A DNA stretch of 23,696 nt from Methanomassiliicoccus sp. UBA386 (lineage in GTDB: Archaea > Thermoplasmatota > Thermoplasmata > Methanomassiliicoccales > Methanomassiliicoccaceae): positions 14,632 to 38,327 of the forward strand of contig DAGU01000054.1 in assembly GCA_002498285.1 (NCBI GenBank), written 5' to 3'. Numbering within the stretch: the first letter of the stretch is position 1; every line of letters starts with the position of its first letter. The notes under the pieces were generated by a model. That model worked only from the letters and a program-made list of their open reading frames with translations, made no database searches and was not told the DNA's origin. Positions 1 to 7,270 of the stretch are shown here, one piece after another. Made by a program: the position numbers and the translations under genes.

Positions 1-833
1 TCGTACACGCGCAGCTGCCGGGCCTGCATCTCCCTCTCCTTGAGGGCGTTGTCCAGCGCCCGGTCCAGGTCCTGCACCCTTGCTCCCAGGGCCTCGGCGG
101 AGCGCAGCGCGGCGGCCGACAGCTGAAGCGCGGTCCGCTTTGCTGTCCCCCCCACCTCGAACTCCACCTCGAAATCGGCGGCCGGCCGGGCGGAGGTGAA
201 CCTGGTCACCAGCAGCATGCCCAGCTCCCCGGCGTTGCGGACGTGGACGCCCGCGCAGGCCGCCTGGTCAATGTTGCCGATGCTGACCACCCGCACTTCG
301 TTCCCGTGGATCCGCTCCACCTTGATCCTTGCATCGGCCAGCGAGGGATCGTCCTTCGGGACGCTTCTAATGGACACGGGCAGAGCGGCCTCGATGGCGT
401 CAAGGGCCATCATCTGGGCTTCCATGACCATCCCCCAGTCCAGAGGCCCTTTCACCATCACGCTCTTCTTCTCCTGGCCGACGGATATCTTGACCAGCTC
501 CATCTCCGGGCACAGCTCATGGAGGCGGGAGAACAGCAGATGCTCGCCCGTGTGCCCTTTCATCAGCTCGTACCGCCGCTCCCAGTCCACTTTTCCTTCG
601 ACCTGCTGGCCCGCCACGAAGGCATGGCCGGGGACCCGATGCATTACGGCGCCTGAAGACTGCTTCATCTCTGTTATGGAAAGTCCGTTCAGCGTCCCCC
701 GGTCGGGTTCCTGCCCCCCTCCGCCGGGATAGAACGCGGTCCGGTCCAGCACCACCCACTCGCCCTCTGTGGACAGGACGTTGGCGGTGAACCCGCCGGT
801 ATATGGGTCGGAATGGTAGAGATGGACGGTCAT
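1..833 (-). CDS. alaX: AlaX-type trans-editing protein, AlaRS editing-domain family (3' end outside window)
   Basis: This reading frame is open from an ATG at 833 to the left edge and gives 277 codons. The translation matches the free-standing editing domain of alanyl-tRNA synthetase, which hydrolyses mischarged tRNA(Ala), mainly Ser-tRNA(Ala). An N-terminal glycine-rich segment (YPGGGGQEPD, residues 35-44) is typical of the AlaX/AlaRS C-terminal fold. The zinc site is visible as H94-TGE-H98 and C193-AGV-H197. After residue 230 the chain becomes helical and charged and runs off the edge, which suggests the longer AlaX-L type with a C-terminal extension. A TATA-like element at 857-866 on the same strand lies about 28 bp before the ATG and no Shine-Dalgarno site is seen, so the mRNA is probably leaderless. 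Family assignment is firm; the exact substrate is inferred. Confidence 0.9.
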   Translation of the reverse strand, partial: MTVHLYHSDPYTGGFTANVLSTEGEWVVLDRTAFYPGGGGQEPDRGTLNGLSITEMKQSSGAVMHRVPGHAFVAGQQVEGKVDWERRYELMKGHTGEHLLFSRLHELCPEMELVKISVGQEKKSVMVKGPLDWGMVMEAQMMALDAIEAALPVSIRSVPKDDPSLADARIKVERIHGNEVRVVSIGNIDQAACAGVHVRNAGELGMLLVTRFTSARPAADFEVEFEVGGTAKRTALQLSAAALRSAEALGARVQDLDRALDNALKEREMQARQLRVY

Positions 834-856
834 GGAACGGTGACAGGAATCCGCCG

Positions 857-866
857 CATATAATCT
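857..866 (-). promoter_or_regulatory. TATA-like box for alaX
   Basis: Read on the minus strand the element is AGATTATATG, centred about 28 bp before the alaX ATG. That spacing is what an archaeal box A with transcription starting at or near the start codon would give. Confidence 0.5.
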
Positions 867-959
867 TTCCATGAACGTGCCTGGCCTACGAATGCCGCAT
901 GCCCGTCGGGTTCCCTGTGCCGAGCAATCCATATGTACGGGGCGTTACCACACTCAATC

Positions 960-1190
960 ATGTCCTGCTGGAAGTGGTTCAACAAGATGTTGGATGACGC
1001 GGGCGTGCAGGTCACTGAAGAGAACCGCGACCGCATCGATGCGGTCATCGAGGAATACATCTCTCATATTTCGGCTCACGGGAAGTGCTCGAACATTCCC
1101 TCGGAGGCGAGCGGTCAGATCTCCAAGGACCACACTTTGCGTGATGAGCTCATCGAACGGCTAAGAAAGGCGGAGGGGCCACGGCCATAA
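960..1190 (+). CDS. Small hypothetical protein, 76 aa
   Basis: I do not recognise this protein. The ATG at 960 gives a compact, mostly helical, charged 76-residue product starting MSCWKWFNKMLDDAGV and ending in TAA. It has Cys3 and Cys43, several Trp/Phe residues in the first eight positions and no membrane segment or signal peptide. An upstream in-frame ATG at 933 would add nine residues, and a different-frame ORF from 871 overlaps it. I prefer 960 because the N-terminus then begins with the conserved-looking helix and a weak TATA-like CATATGTA lies about 27 bp upstream (930-937). The reading frame is divergent from alaX and upstream of the Lrp gene with a 107-bp gap. The start is uncertain and the function unknown. 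Confidence 0.55.
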   Translation: MSCWKWFNKMLDDAGVQVTEENRDRIDAVIEEYISHISAHGKCSNIPSEASGQISKDHTLRDELIERLRKAEGPRP

Positions 1191-1240
1191 GGTCCGATTC
1201 CCCCCAGGCATTGGCCGACGCACGATCCACCTTCGATATG

Positions 1241-1250
1241 GTTTATTAAC
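1241..1250 (+). promoter_or_regulatory. TATA box for the Lrp-family gene
   Basis: GTTTATTAAC is a good archaeal box A. It predicts a transcription start near 1270-1275, giving a leader of about 25 nt that contains the purine-rich Shine-Dalgarno site at 1286-1294. Confidence 0.6.
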
Positions 1251-1262
1251 AGGCACGCCATT

Positions 1263-1276
1263 TAGACATTTGTCTA
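1263..1276 (+). promoter_or_regulatory. Perfect 14-bp palindrome at the predicted transcription start; candidate Lrp operator
   Basis: TAGACA-TT-TGTCTA is a perfect 6-bp inverted repeat with a 2-bp centre. It begins 13 bp after the TATA box and covers the predicted transcription start of the Lrp/AsnC gene. Archaeal Lrp-family proteins often bind such dyads in their own promoters and repress by blocking RNA polymerase recruitment, so autoregulation is the simplest reading. Binding is inferred from position and symmetry. Confidence 0.55.
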
Positions 1277-1297
1277 GAGGTCATTGAGGAGAGGCGC

Positions 1298-1762
1298 ATG
1301 TTGGACGATCTTGACAAACGCATCATCGAGGAGCTGTGCATATCCAGCCAGGGGTCCTATCGTCAGATAGCGAAGAGGCTGGGCGTCCACCCAACCACCC
1401 TGATACAGAGGATCAAGAACCTAGAAGAGCAAGGTGTCATTTTAGGATATCGGGCCAACGTCGACTATCTCAAGCTGGGCTACGAGTTCATGGCCCTGGT
1501 CCACATCTACGTTGAAGGCGACGTCCTGGACGTCCAGGGCAAGATCAAGGCCATGGACAGCGTGATATGCATATTCGACGTCACCGGCGAGTGCGACTCC
1601 ATCGCATGGGTGGCGTGCAAGGACCGAGATGAGTTCTCCGACCTGATCAAGCGCATGCTGACCATCCACGGGGTCAAGAAGACCAACACCTATGTCGTCC
1701 TTAACCTTATCAAGGACCCGTACCAGTTCATACCCGAACTGAACATCAGCGGACCGGTCTGA
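1298..1762 (+). CDS. Lrp/AsnC-family transcriptional regulator
   Basis: The 154-residue protein has the two-domain layout of the family. An N-terminal winged helix-turn-helix spans residues 1-55 (LDKRIIEELC, then IAKRLGVHPTTLIQRIKNLEEQGVI region, with the usual L-GY-A linker start). A C-terminal RAM/ligand-binding domain spans about residues 62-145 (ALVHIYVEGD, then a VTGECDSIAWVACKD strand pair). The usual family length is 140-165 residues, so it is complete. The ATG at 1298 is preceded by GAGGAGAGG (1286-1294). The gene stands alone between promoters and ends in TGA. Such proteins sense amino acids or other small metabolites; the ligand cannot be read from the sequence. The palindrome at 1263-1276 suggests it regulates itself. 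Confidence 0.9.
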   Translation: MLDDLDKRIIEELCISSQGSYRQIAKRLGVHPTTLIQRIKNLEEQGVILGYRANVDYLKLGYEFMALVHIYVEGDVLDVQGKIKAMDSVICIFDVTGECDSIAWVACKDRDEFSDLIKRMLTIHGVKKTNTYVVLNLIKDPYQFIPELNISGPV

Positions 1763-1800
1763 CCCAGTCCCCTTCGCCGGCATCGAAGCGAGACCGAATG

Positions 1801-1810
1801 GTTTATCATA
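1801..1810 (+). promoter_or_regulatory. TATA box for aspS
   Basis: GTTTATCATA lies about 55 bp before the aspS ATG and predicts a leader of about 28 nt. That leader would contain the G-rich Shine-Dalgarno-like run at 1846-1851. Confidence 0.5.
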
Positions 1811-1859
1811 GCGACACTCGTTAGCACGCCGGAACCCTGAGCACAGGGGGGAACAATAT

Positions 1860-3680
1860 ATGATGAGAACGCACACATGCGGAGAGCTGCGCCCTGACCA
1901 TCTGGGACAGAAGGTCACTTTGGCAGGCTGGGTACGCTTCTCCCGCGACCATGGCGGAGTGCTGTTCCTCGACCTTGCGGACGCCTACGGCACCACTCAG
2001 GTGGTGTTCGATCCCGAGGCCATGGAGGACCGCGCGGCCGTCGAGGGCCTGGAGAGCCTGTTCAAGACCTTCGGCCGGGAGTCTGTAATCTCGGTCCATG
2101 GTATCGTGCGAAATAGGGTGGAGGGAACGGAGGACGCGCGCAATCCCACCGGGCAGGTGGAGGTGTTCATCGAGACCGCCGAGCTGCTGAACCGCTCTCG
2201 CCCCCTTCCTTTCGAGGTGGCCGAACAGAAGGGCTCGTTGCTTCCTGGAGAGGACCTCAGGCTGCGCTACCGCTACCTCGATCTTCGCCGGACCGAGATG
2301 TCCAACAACCTACGCTTCCGCCACCGCGTCATCGCCGCCGCCCGCCGCTACCTCGATGGGGCCGGCTTCGTTGAAGTAGAAACCCCCACGCTGACGAGGA
2401 GCACGCCCGAGGGCGCGAGGGACTTCATCGTTCCGTCCCGCATAACTCCGGGGAGCTTCTATGCGCTTCCACAGTCGCCGCAGCTGTACAAGCAGATGCT
2501 GATGGTCGGGGGCATCGATCGCTACTACCAGGTGGCGCGGTGCTTCCGCGACGAGGACTCGCGCTCCGACCGGCAGCCGGAGTTCACCCAGCTCGACGTG
2601 GAGATGTCGTTCGTCGACGAGACCGATATCCAAGGCCTCATCGAGAGGACGCTGGCTAGCATGTGGAAGGAGATATACGGCAAGGAGCTGCCCATCCCGT
2701 TCCCGCGCGTGACGTTCTACGACGCCATGCACCACTATGGGACGGACGCCCCAGACGTCCGGTACGGTCTGGAGCTCAATGATGTAACGGACATCGTGGA
2801 GCGCTCAAACTATGAGATCTTCCACCGGGTGCTCTCCAAGGGGGGCCGGGTGGTATGCATGAACGTCAAGGCCGAGTACACTCACGCCACCTCGGCCGAC
2901 GATACCATGGTGGGCCGCAACGAGGTCGACCGGCTCATCGAATGGGCCAAGGGCCAGGGCATGGGCGGCCTGACCTGGATGCGCATGATCGAAGGGGAGC
3001 TCACTTCCAACATAGTCAAGTACTTCCCCGACGACGTCAGAGCGGGACTGATCGAGCGGCTGGATGCCAAGGAGGGCGACCTCCTGCTGTTCCTGGCCGG
3101 TTCCGAGATCGCCGCCCTGAAGGCGGGCGGGGAGCTTCGCCGCAAGCTCGCCCGGGACCTCCGTCTGCTCGAGGGCAAGGACCACCAGTTCGTGTGGCTG
3201 GTCGGCTGCCCGCTGTTCCAGAGGGACCCGCTCACCGGCCAGCTGGAGACGTTCCACCACCCCTTCGTCCGCCCCGACGGCTGTCTCGGAGAAGGCGGCG
3301 ACGACACCTGCATGGGCGGCCGCTCCTACGACCTGGTGCTGGACGGCAGCGAGATCGGAAGCGGCTCCATGCGATGCCACGATCCCGAGGTGCAGAGGCA
3401 GGTGTTCCGCCTGTTGGGCATGAGCGACGAGAAGATCGAGAGCGACTTCGGCTTCTTCCTGGAGGCGCTCTCCTACGGCGCCCCGCCCCACGGCGGCATC
3501 GCCCTGGGCGTCGATCGTCTAGTCTCGATCATGCTGGGCACTGAGTCCATACGTGAGGTCATCGCGTTCCCGAAGAACAAGAAGTTCCAGGGGCTCATGG
3601 ACCGTTCCCCCGCTCCGGTGGAGGAGTCCAGGCTGGCCGAGCTTCAGCTCCTGTCCCTGGCGGGGGACGAAGAGGAATAA
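1860..3680 (+). CDS. aspS: Aspartyl-tRNA synthetase, bacterial type with GAD domain; probably non-discriminating
   Basis: This 606-residue class II synthetase charges tRNA with aspartate. The domain order is bacterial: OB-fold anticodon-binding domain (1-110), motif 1 (FVEVETPTL, 170-178), motif 2 (FRDED and RQPEFTQLD, 229-246), a GAD insertion (about 305-405) and motif 3 (GIALGVDRLVSIMLG, 546-560). Classical archaeal AspRS is about 430 residues and lacks the GAD domain, so this copy is of bacterial ancestry. His31 in the RDHGG motif is the residue reported for non-discriminating bacterial AspRS such as that of Pseudomonas aeruginosa; the discriminating E. coli enzyme has Leu there. The GatCAB genes converge on it with only 4 bp between stop codons, supporting a role in making Asp-tRNA(Asn) as well. 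Two ATGs are in tandem (1860, 1863). Confidence 0.97.
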   Translation: MMRTHTCGELRPDHLGQKVTLAGWVRFSRDHGGVLFLDLADAYGTTQVVFDPEAMEDRAAVEGLESLFKTFGRESVISVHGIVRNRVEGTEDARNPTGQVEVFIETAELLNRSRPLPFEVAEQKGSLLPGEDLRLRYRYLDLRRTEMSNNLRFRHRVIAAARRYLDGAGFVEVETPTLTRSTPEGARDFIVPSRITPGSFYALPQSPQLYKQMLMVGGIDRYYQVARCFRDEDSRSDRQPEFTQLDVEMSFVDETDIQGLIERTLASMWKEIYGKELPIPFPRVTFYDAMHHYGTDAPDVRYGLELNDVTDIVERSNYEIFHRVLSKGGRVVCMNVKAEYTHATSADDTMVGRNEVDRLIEWAKGQGMGGLTWMRMIEGELTSNIVKYFPDDVRAGLIERLDAKEGDLLLFLAGSEIAALKAGGELRRKLARDLRLLEGKDHQFVWLVGCPLFQRDPLTGQLETFHHPFVRPDGCLGEGGDDTCMGGRSYDLVLDGSEIGSGSMRCHDPEVQRQVFRLLGMSDEKIESDFGFFLEALSYGAPPHGGIALGVDRLVSIMLGTESIREVIAFPKNKKFQGLMDRSPAPVEESRLAELQLLSLAGDEEE

Positions 3681-3684
3681 GCCC

Positions 3685-5034
3685 TCAAACCCTTTTCTCC
3701 AGCTCTTTTCTTATCATGTCGGAGACCTCCTTGGAGGCGTAGCGCCCCTGCGTCTCCTTCATGACCTGCCCTATGAGGAAGTTGGCCGCCCGGGGATTGG
3801 TGCGGTAGTCCTTCACCACCTCGGGATGCGAGTCCACCAGGCGGGCGACGAGCTGCTTCAGGTCGCCCTCAGCGGCAGGGGCGGCGGCTGGTGCGGCCTC
3901 CCGGCCGGCCAGCACGTCCAGGCGCATCCTGGCCTCGGCGTCGGTGATCGTTCCAGCGCAGACCTGCTCAATGATCGGGACGACATTCGATTCCAGACGA
4001 TCGCCGTGGCGCTCCTGAAGCTCCTTCCAGTGCGAAGCGAGGGGGCCGAGCGTCCAGGTGGTGGCCGCCTCCCCGCCAAAGCGGGAGGCCAGCGCTTCGA
4101 ACATGTCGGCCAGCTCCCATGACGTCAGGACCATCTGCCGGGCCGAGGCCGCAGCCACGCCATGCTCCCGCTCCAGGCGGGATGCGCGGGCCAAGGGGGT
4201 CTCGGGCAGCTCCATGGCGCGGGCCATCGGCCCTATGACATAGGTCCCCAGGTCCGGTTCGCCGATGTAGCCGTAGTCCTCCTCGAACTCCTTCTCCCGG
4301 GACGGCAGTGTGGTGCCCAGCTCCTCGTCGAAGCGTCTCGTCTCCCGGACGATCTTCTTGCCGGCGGCTAGCAGCCTGCTTTGTCGCTTGGCCTCGAACT
4401 TCAGCGCCCGCTCGATGTTCCTCAGTCCGTTGATGTTCTTGATCTCCACGCGCTCCTCGCCCACGGAGATGTTGCCGTCCGCCCTCACCGTGGTCTCATC
4501 CTGGGGGGATAGGCCTACAAGGTGGCGGAGTTCGATGAGCAGGTCCGAAAGGAACGCCCTGGCCTCTTCCGGGGTCGTCAGATCAGGAGCGGTGACGATC
4601 TCCACCAGAGGCACGCCGGAGCGGTTGTAGTCGACCAATGCGACCTCCTCGCCGGCCCGGCCGGCGCGCTTGATGCGGCCCGGGTCCTCCTCTATGTGGG
4701 CCTCCCAGATGCCTATCCGGCGGTCACCGACCATGAAGTGGCCGTTCCGGCCCAGCGGGGTCTCGTATTGAGTGATCTGATAGTTCTTGGCCAGGTCTGG
4801 ATAGAAGTAGGTCTTGCGGGAGAACCACACCTTATCGGTGATCTCGCAGTTCAGAAACTTGGCGATGGACACGCCCATCTCCAGGGCCCGGCGGTTCAGC
4901 ATGGGCCTCGAGCCGGGGAAGCCCAGGCATATCGGGCATACTGACGAGTTCACTTCATCCCCCGAAGTGGAGCAGGAGCAGAACAGTTTGGTCCTGGTGG
5001 GCAGCTGGATATGGATCTCGAGGCCGATCTTCAT
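3685..5034 (-). CDS. gatB: Asp/Glu-tRNA amidotransferase subunit B
   Basis: GatB binds the mischarged aminoacyl-tRNA and activates its side-chain carboxylate for amidation with ammonia supplied by GatA. The 449-residue product starts MKIGLEIHIQL. E6 and H8 lie in the conserved LEIH segment, and a zinc-type cysteine set is visible (C19, C21, C33, C36 in CSC and CPICLG). The C-terminus carries the helical tRNA-binding YqeY-like tail ending in a MKETQGRYASKEVSDM-like segment. The frame is open further upstream to 5163, but the start at 5034 is fixed by homology and by an ATGA overlap with the gatA stop. It is the last gene of gatC-gatA-gatB. In archaea, GatCAB usually makes Asn-tRNA(Asn), with GatDE handling Gln. 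Confidence 0.97.
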   Translation of the reverse strand: MKIGLEIHIQLPTRTKLFCSCSTSGDEVNSSVCPICLGFPGSRPMLNRRALEMGVSIAKFLNCEITDKVWFSRKTYFYPDLAKNYQITQYETPLGRNGHFMVGDRRIGIWEAHIEEDPGRIKRAGRAGEEVALVDYNRSGVPLVEIVTAPDLTTPEEARAFLSDLLIELRHLVGLSPQDETTVRADGNISVGEERVEIKNINGLRNIERALKFEAKRQSRLLAAGKKIVRETRRFDEELGTTLPSREKEFEEDYGYIGEPDLGTYVIGPMARAMELPETPLARASRLEREHGVAAASARQMVLTSWELADMFEALASRFGGEAATTWTLGPLASHWKELQERHGDRLESNVVPIIEQVCAGTITDAEARMRLDVLAGREAAPAAAPAAEGDLKQLVARLVDSHPEVVKDYRTNPRAANFLIGQVMKETQGRYASKEVSDMIRKELEKRV

Positions 5035-6359
5035 GTCCTCCCCTCCGGTATGCGGTACTGAAACTCGCTCTCCCAGCGCTCGGCCAGGGAGAGCAGGCGA
5101 CCCTCCTTCCAGTGAGGGGCCGCCAGCTGCATCCCGGCCGGCATCCCGCCGATGTAGGCGCATGGCAGTGAGATGTGCGGAAGGCCAGCCAGATTGGGCG
5201 GCACGGTCAGTATGTCGGCATGATACGCTTCCAGCGCGGTCATCGTCTCGATCTCGTCGAACCGCGGCGCCACGTACGGCATCGTGGGCGTCAGGACCGC
5301 GTCCGCGCCCTGGAAGGCCTCCTCGTACTGGCGGATCACCAGCTGCCTCACCTGGAGCGCCTTGATGTAGTAGCGGTCGCGGAGGCCCACCATGCGGCAG
5401 AACGTTCCCAGCAGTATGCGCCGCTTCGTCTCACTACCCAGGCCCCGGGACCGAACGCTCGAGAAGAGCTCGTTGAAGCCCAGGTCGGTGTCCTCCACGA
5501 TGTCCCCGTACCGCATGCCGCAATAGCGGGCCATGTTGGTGGACGCCTCGGCGGTGGCCAGAATGTAGTAGGCTGGCAGGGCATAGCGGAGCGCCGGCAT
5601 AGCGACCTTCAGGACCTCGACGCCCATGCCCTCCAGCTTTCCGACCGCCTCTTGGAAGGCATCACGCATGTCATCTGACAGATCGGCCACCATCTCCTCG
5701 GGGACCGCCACCGAGTCGATCCCACCGCTCATGTCGAGCGGAGGCTGGGTCTGGCTGGTGGGGTCGAGAGGATCTGGCCCGCTGATGACCGGTAGATACC
5801 TGCGTATCGGGGCGGACGAAGCGCTCAGAAGGCCCACCTTGTCCAAGGAGGTGCCGTAGTCGATGAGGCCCCACCGCGAGACCCTTCCATAGGTCGGCGT
5901 AAGGCCGACGACGCCGCAGAAGCTGGCCGGACAGGAGATGGAGCCGCCGGTGGACACTCCCACGGCGAGATGATCCTCGATGAGGCTGGCCGCGGCCGCC
6001 GCTCCTCCCGAGCTTCCTCCGCAGCATCTTTCCAGATCGAACGGATTGCGGGGAACGCCGATGGCCGAGTTGGTGCTGAACGAGCCGAACCCGAACTCAT
6101 CCATGTTTGTCTTCCCGATCAGCAGCCCGCCCGCCTTTCGAAGCCTCTCGATGGCGGTGGCATCGAACGGGGGACGATAACCTTCCAGTATGCGGCTTCC
6201 CGACCGCGTCTGGAAGTCGATGGAGCACAGATTGTCCTTGGTGGAGAAGTGGAATGCGTGGTCACCCTCGTAAGCGATGGGGTCCTCCAGCCTCTCGGCG
6301 AACACCTGATAGCCTACGTCCGCTCGCCGGACGGCCGCCGCGAGCTCCGCCCCGTTCAT
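5031..6359 (-). CDS. gatA: Asp/Glu-tRNA amidotransferase subunit A
   Basis: GatA is the amidase-signature glutaminase that releases ammonia for GatB. From the ATG at 6359 the protein has 442 residues, somewhat shorter at the N-terminus than bacterial GatA (about 485). The Ser-cisSer-Lys triad is present: K41 (STKDN), S116 (GGSSGG) and S140 (TGGSI). The spacings of 75 and 24 residues match those I recall for Staphylococcus aureus GatA (K79, S154, S178). The Gly/Ala-rich amidase signature runs about 112-160. The start at 6359 overlaps the gatC stop by ATGA; an in-frame ATG at 6383 would add eight residues inside gatC and is less likely. The stop overlaps the gatB start by 4 bp. Confidence 0.97.
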   Translation of the reverse strand: MNGAELAAAVRRADVGYQVFAERLEDPIAYEGDHAFHFSTKDNLCSIDFQTRSGSRILEGYRPPFDATAIERLRKAGGLLIGKTNMDEFGFGSFSTNSAIGVPRNPFDLERCCGGSSGGAAAAASLIEDHLAVGVSTGGSISCPASFCGVVGLTPTYGRVSRWGLIDYGTSLDKVGLLSASSAPIRRYLPVISGPDPLDPTSQTQPPLDMSGGIDSVAVPEEMVADLSDDMRDAFQEAVGKLEGMGVEVLKVAMPALRYALPAYYILATAEASTNMARYCGMRYGDIVEDTDLGFNELFSSVRSRGLGSETKRRILLGTFCRMVGLRDRYYIKALQVRQLVIRQYEEAFQGADAVLTPTMPYVAPRFDEIETMTALEAYHADILTVPPNLAGLPHISLPCAYIGGMPAGMQLAAPHWKEGRLLSLAERWESEFQYRIPEGRT

Positions 6360-6628
6360 GTCAGCCGCGGCCCCCTCACCCATCCGTCCGCGGTGCGCAT
6401 CTCCCGCCTCAGCCGGGCCGGGTCCGGGTAGGCAAGCACCTCATCATCCCTCAGCCGGTCCTCCACTGGCACGGGGTCAAGATCGAAGTCTTCCGTGGAA
6501 GGGGCCTCATCCAGCACCTCGAACGTGGACAGGATGTCCTCCAGATCGGCGGCGTACTTGCTAACCTCCTCGTCGGTGAGGTCGAGCCTCGCCACTCTGG
6601 CGACCTTGCGGACCGTTTCCTCATCCAT
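6356..6628 (-). CDS. gatC: Asp/Glu-tRNA amidotransferase subunit C
   Basis: GatC is the small subunit that wraps around and stabilises the GatA-GatB interface. The 90-residue product begins MDEETVRKVARVARLDLTDE, the standard family start (LARL-L-EEE pattern), followed by the helix LEDILSTFEVLDE and the extended acidic C-terminal part (PVEDRLRDDEVL). The ATG at 6628 has GAGGTG at 6633-6638 and a TATA box at 6667-6676. It is first in the gatCAB operon and is divergent from the TPR gene. Confidence 0.95.
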   Translation of the reverse strand: MDEETVRKVARVARLDLTDEEVSKYAADLEDILSTFEVLDEAPSTEDFDLDPVPVEDRLRDDEVLAYPDPARLRREMRTADGWVRGPRLT

Positions 6629-6666
6629 GGTGCACCTCGGAAAATCGCCCGTTTATTATGGGCTGG

Positions 6667-6676
6667 CTATTTATTG
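6667..6676 (-). promoter_or_regulatory. TATA box of the gatCAB operon
   Basis: CAATAAATAG on the minus strand lies about 43 bp before gatC. It predicts a leader of about 17-20 nt that includes the Shine-Dalgarno site at 6633-6638. The 142-bp region 6629-6770 therefore serves as a divergent promoter region. Confidence 0.5.
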
Positions 6677-6725
6677 CTTTGGTGCTCGCTGGATGTCCCT
6701 CAACGTTTGTTCGCCGGGCCAAAAG

Positions 6726-6739
6726 AAACCTTTTTGTAA
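6726..6739 (+). promoter_or_regulatory. Candidate BRE/TATA for the TPR gene
   Basis: GAAACCTTTTTGTAAT resembles a purine-rich BRE followed by a T-rich box A. It is about 38 bp before the ATG at 6771 and would leave room for the GAGGTG ribosome site at 6760-6765. The match to consensus is modest. Confidence 0.35.
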
Positions 6740-6770
6740 TCCACGAGGTTACATTCCCCGAGGTGCTCAG

Positions 6771-7268
6771 ATGGAGGAAGCTGAGAAGCTTATGAAGCAG
6801 GCATATCAGGCGTTGGCCGACGGGGACTATCCCAAGGCATTGTCCAGGTTCGAGAAGGTCACCAAGGTTGACCCCAGCAATCCCGAGGGATGGTACGGCA
6901 AGGCCGAGGCGGGCGTGCTCGTCCCCAAGGTGAAGACCGAGGACATCCTCGAGGCGTACAGGAAGGCTGCAGACCTGGACCCCAAGAATCCCATGTACCA
7001 CAGCTCCATAGGGTCTTTCTGCGTGGAGGCGGGGCTGTTCAACGACGCCGAGGCCGCCTACAAGAAGGCCGCCGAACTGGACCCGGAGAATGCTCCCTAC
7101 TATTACTCGGAGTTCGGGGTGGAGTACTTCCGTCGCGCCCCGGTGGTCATGGAAGCGTACATGGACGACAAGGGCGAGGAGATGGTCATGAAGAAGTCCC
7201 TCAAGTACCTGCTTCTGGCCATCGGACTGGATGAGGAAGGCGCTCTGGAGCTTCTGCAGCGCAAGTAA
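6771..7268 (+). CDS. Tetratricopeptide-repeat protein, 165 aa
   Basis: The product is nearly all TPR. Helix pairs begin at residues 3-36 (MKQAYQALADGDYPKALSRF then VTKVDPSNPEGW), 37-73 (with a short insert, then YRKAADLDPKNPMY) and 74-107 (IGSFCVEAGLFNDAEAAYKK then AAELDPENAPYY). The D-P-x-N-P turns recur at the repeat boundaries. The last 50 residues are a divergent helical tail. No signal peptide or membrane helix is present, so it is probably a cytosolic protein-protein adaptor. The frame is open upstream to 6495, but the ATG at 6771 has GAGGTG at 6760-6765 and begins the first repeat. It converges with the phosphatase gene with only 2 bp between stop codons. The partner is unknown. Confidence 0.85.
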   Translation: MEEAEKLMKQAYQALADGDYPKALSRFEKVTKVDPSNPEGWYGKAEAGVLVPKVKTEDILEAYRKAADLDPKNPMYHSSIGSFCVEAGLFNDAEAAYKKAAELDPENAPYYYSEFGVEYFRRAPVVMEAYMDDKGEEMVMKKSLKYLLLAIGLDEEGALELLQRK

Positions 7269-7270
7269 GC

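Noticed and set aside
2805..3491. 228-codon reading frame on minus inside aspS, and a 229-codon frame on plus at 2855-3544
   Set aside because: Both lie inside a clearly conserved synthetase and arise because high GC content removes stop codons. Their translations are low-complexity and match no family I know.
3681..3684. Terminator between convergent aspS and gatB
   Set aside because: Only 4 bp separate the stop codons and neither side shows a T-run; transcription probably overlaps into the opposite gene.
5035..5163. 43-residue N-terminal extension of gatB
   Set aside because: The extension lies in gatA, is low-complexity, and GatB proteins begin at the MKIGLEIH segment.
6360..6383. Eight-residue upstream start of gatA
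   Set aside because: Possible, but the ATG at 6359 forms the same ATGA overlap seen at five other junctions in this window.
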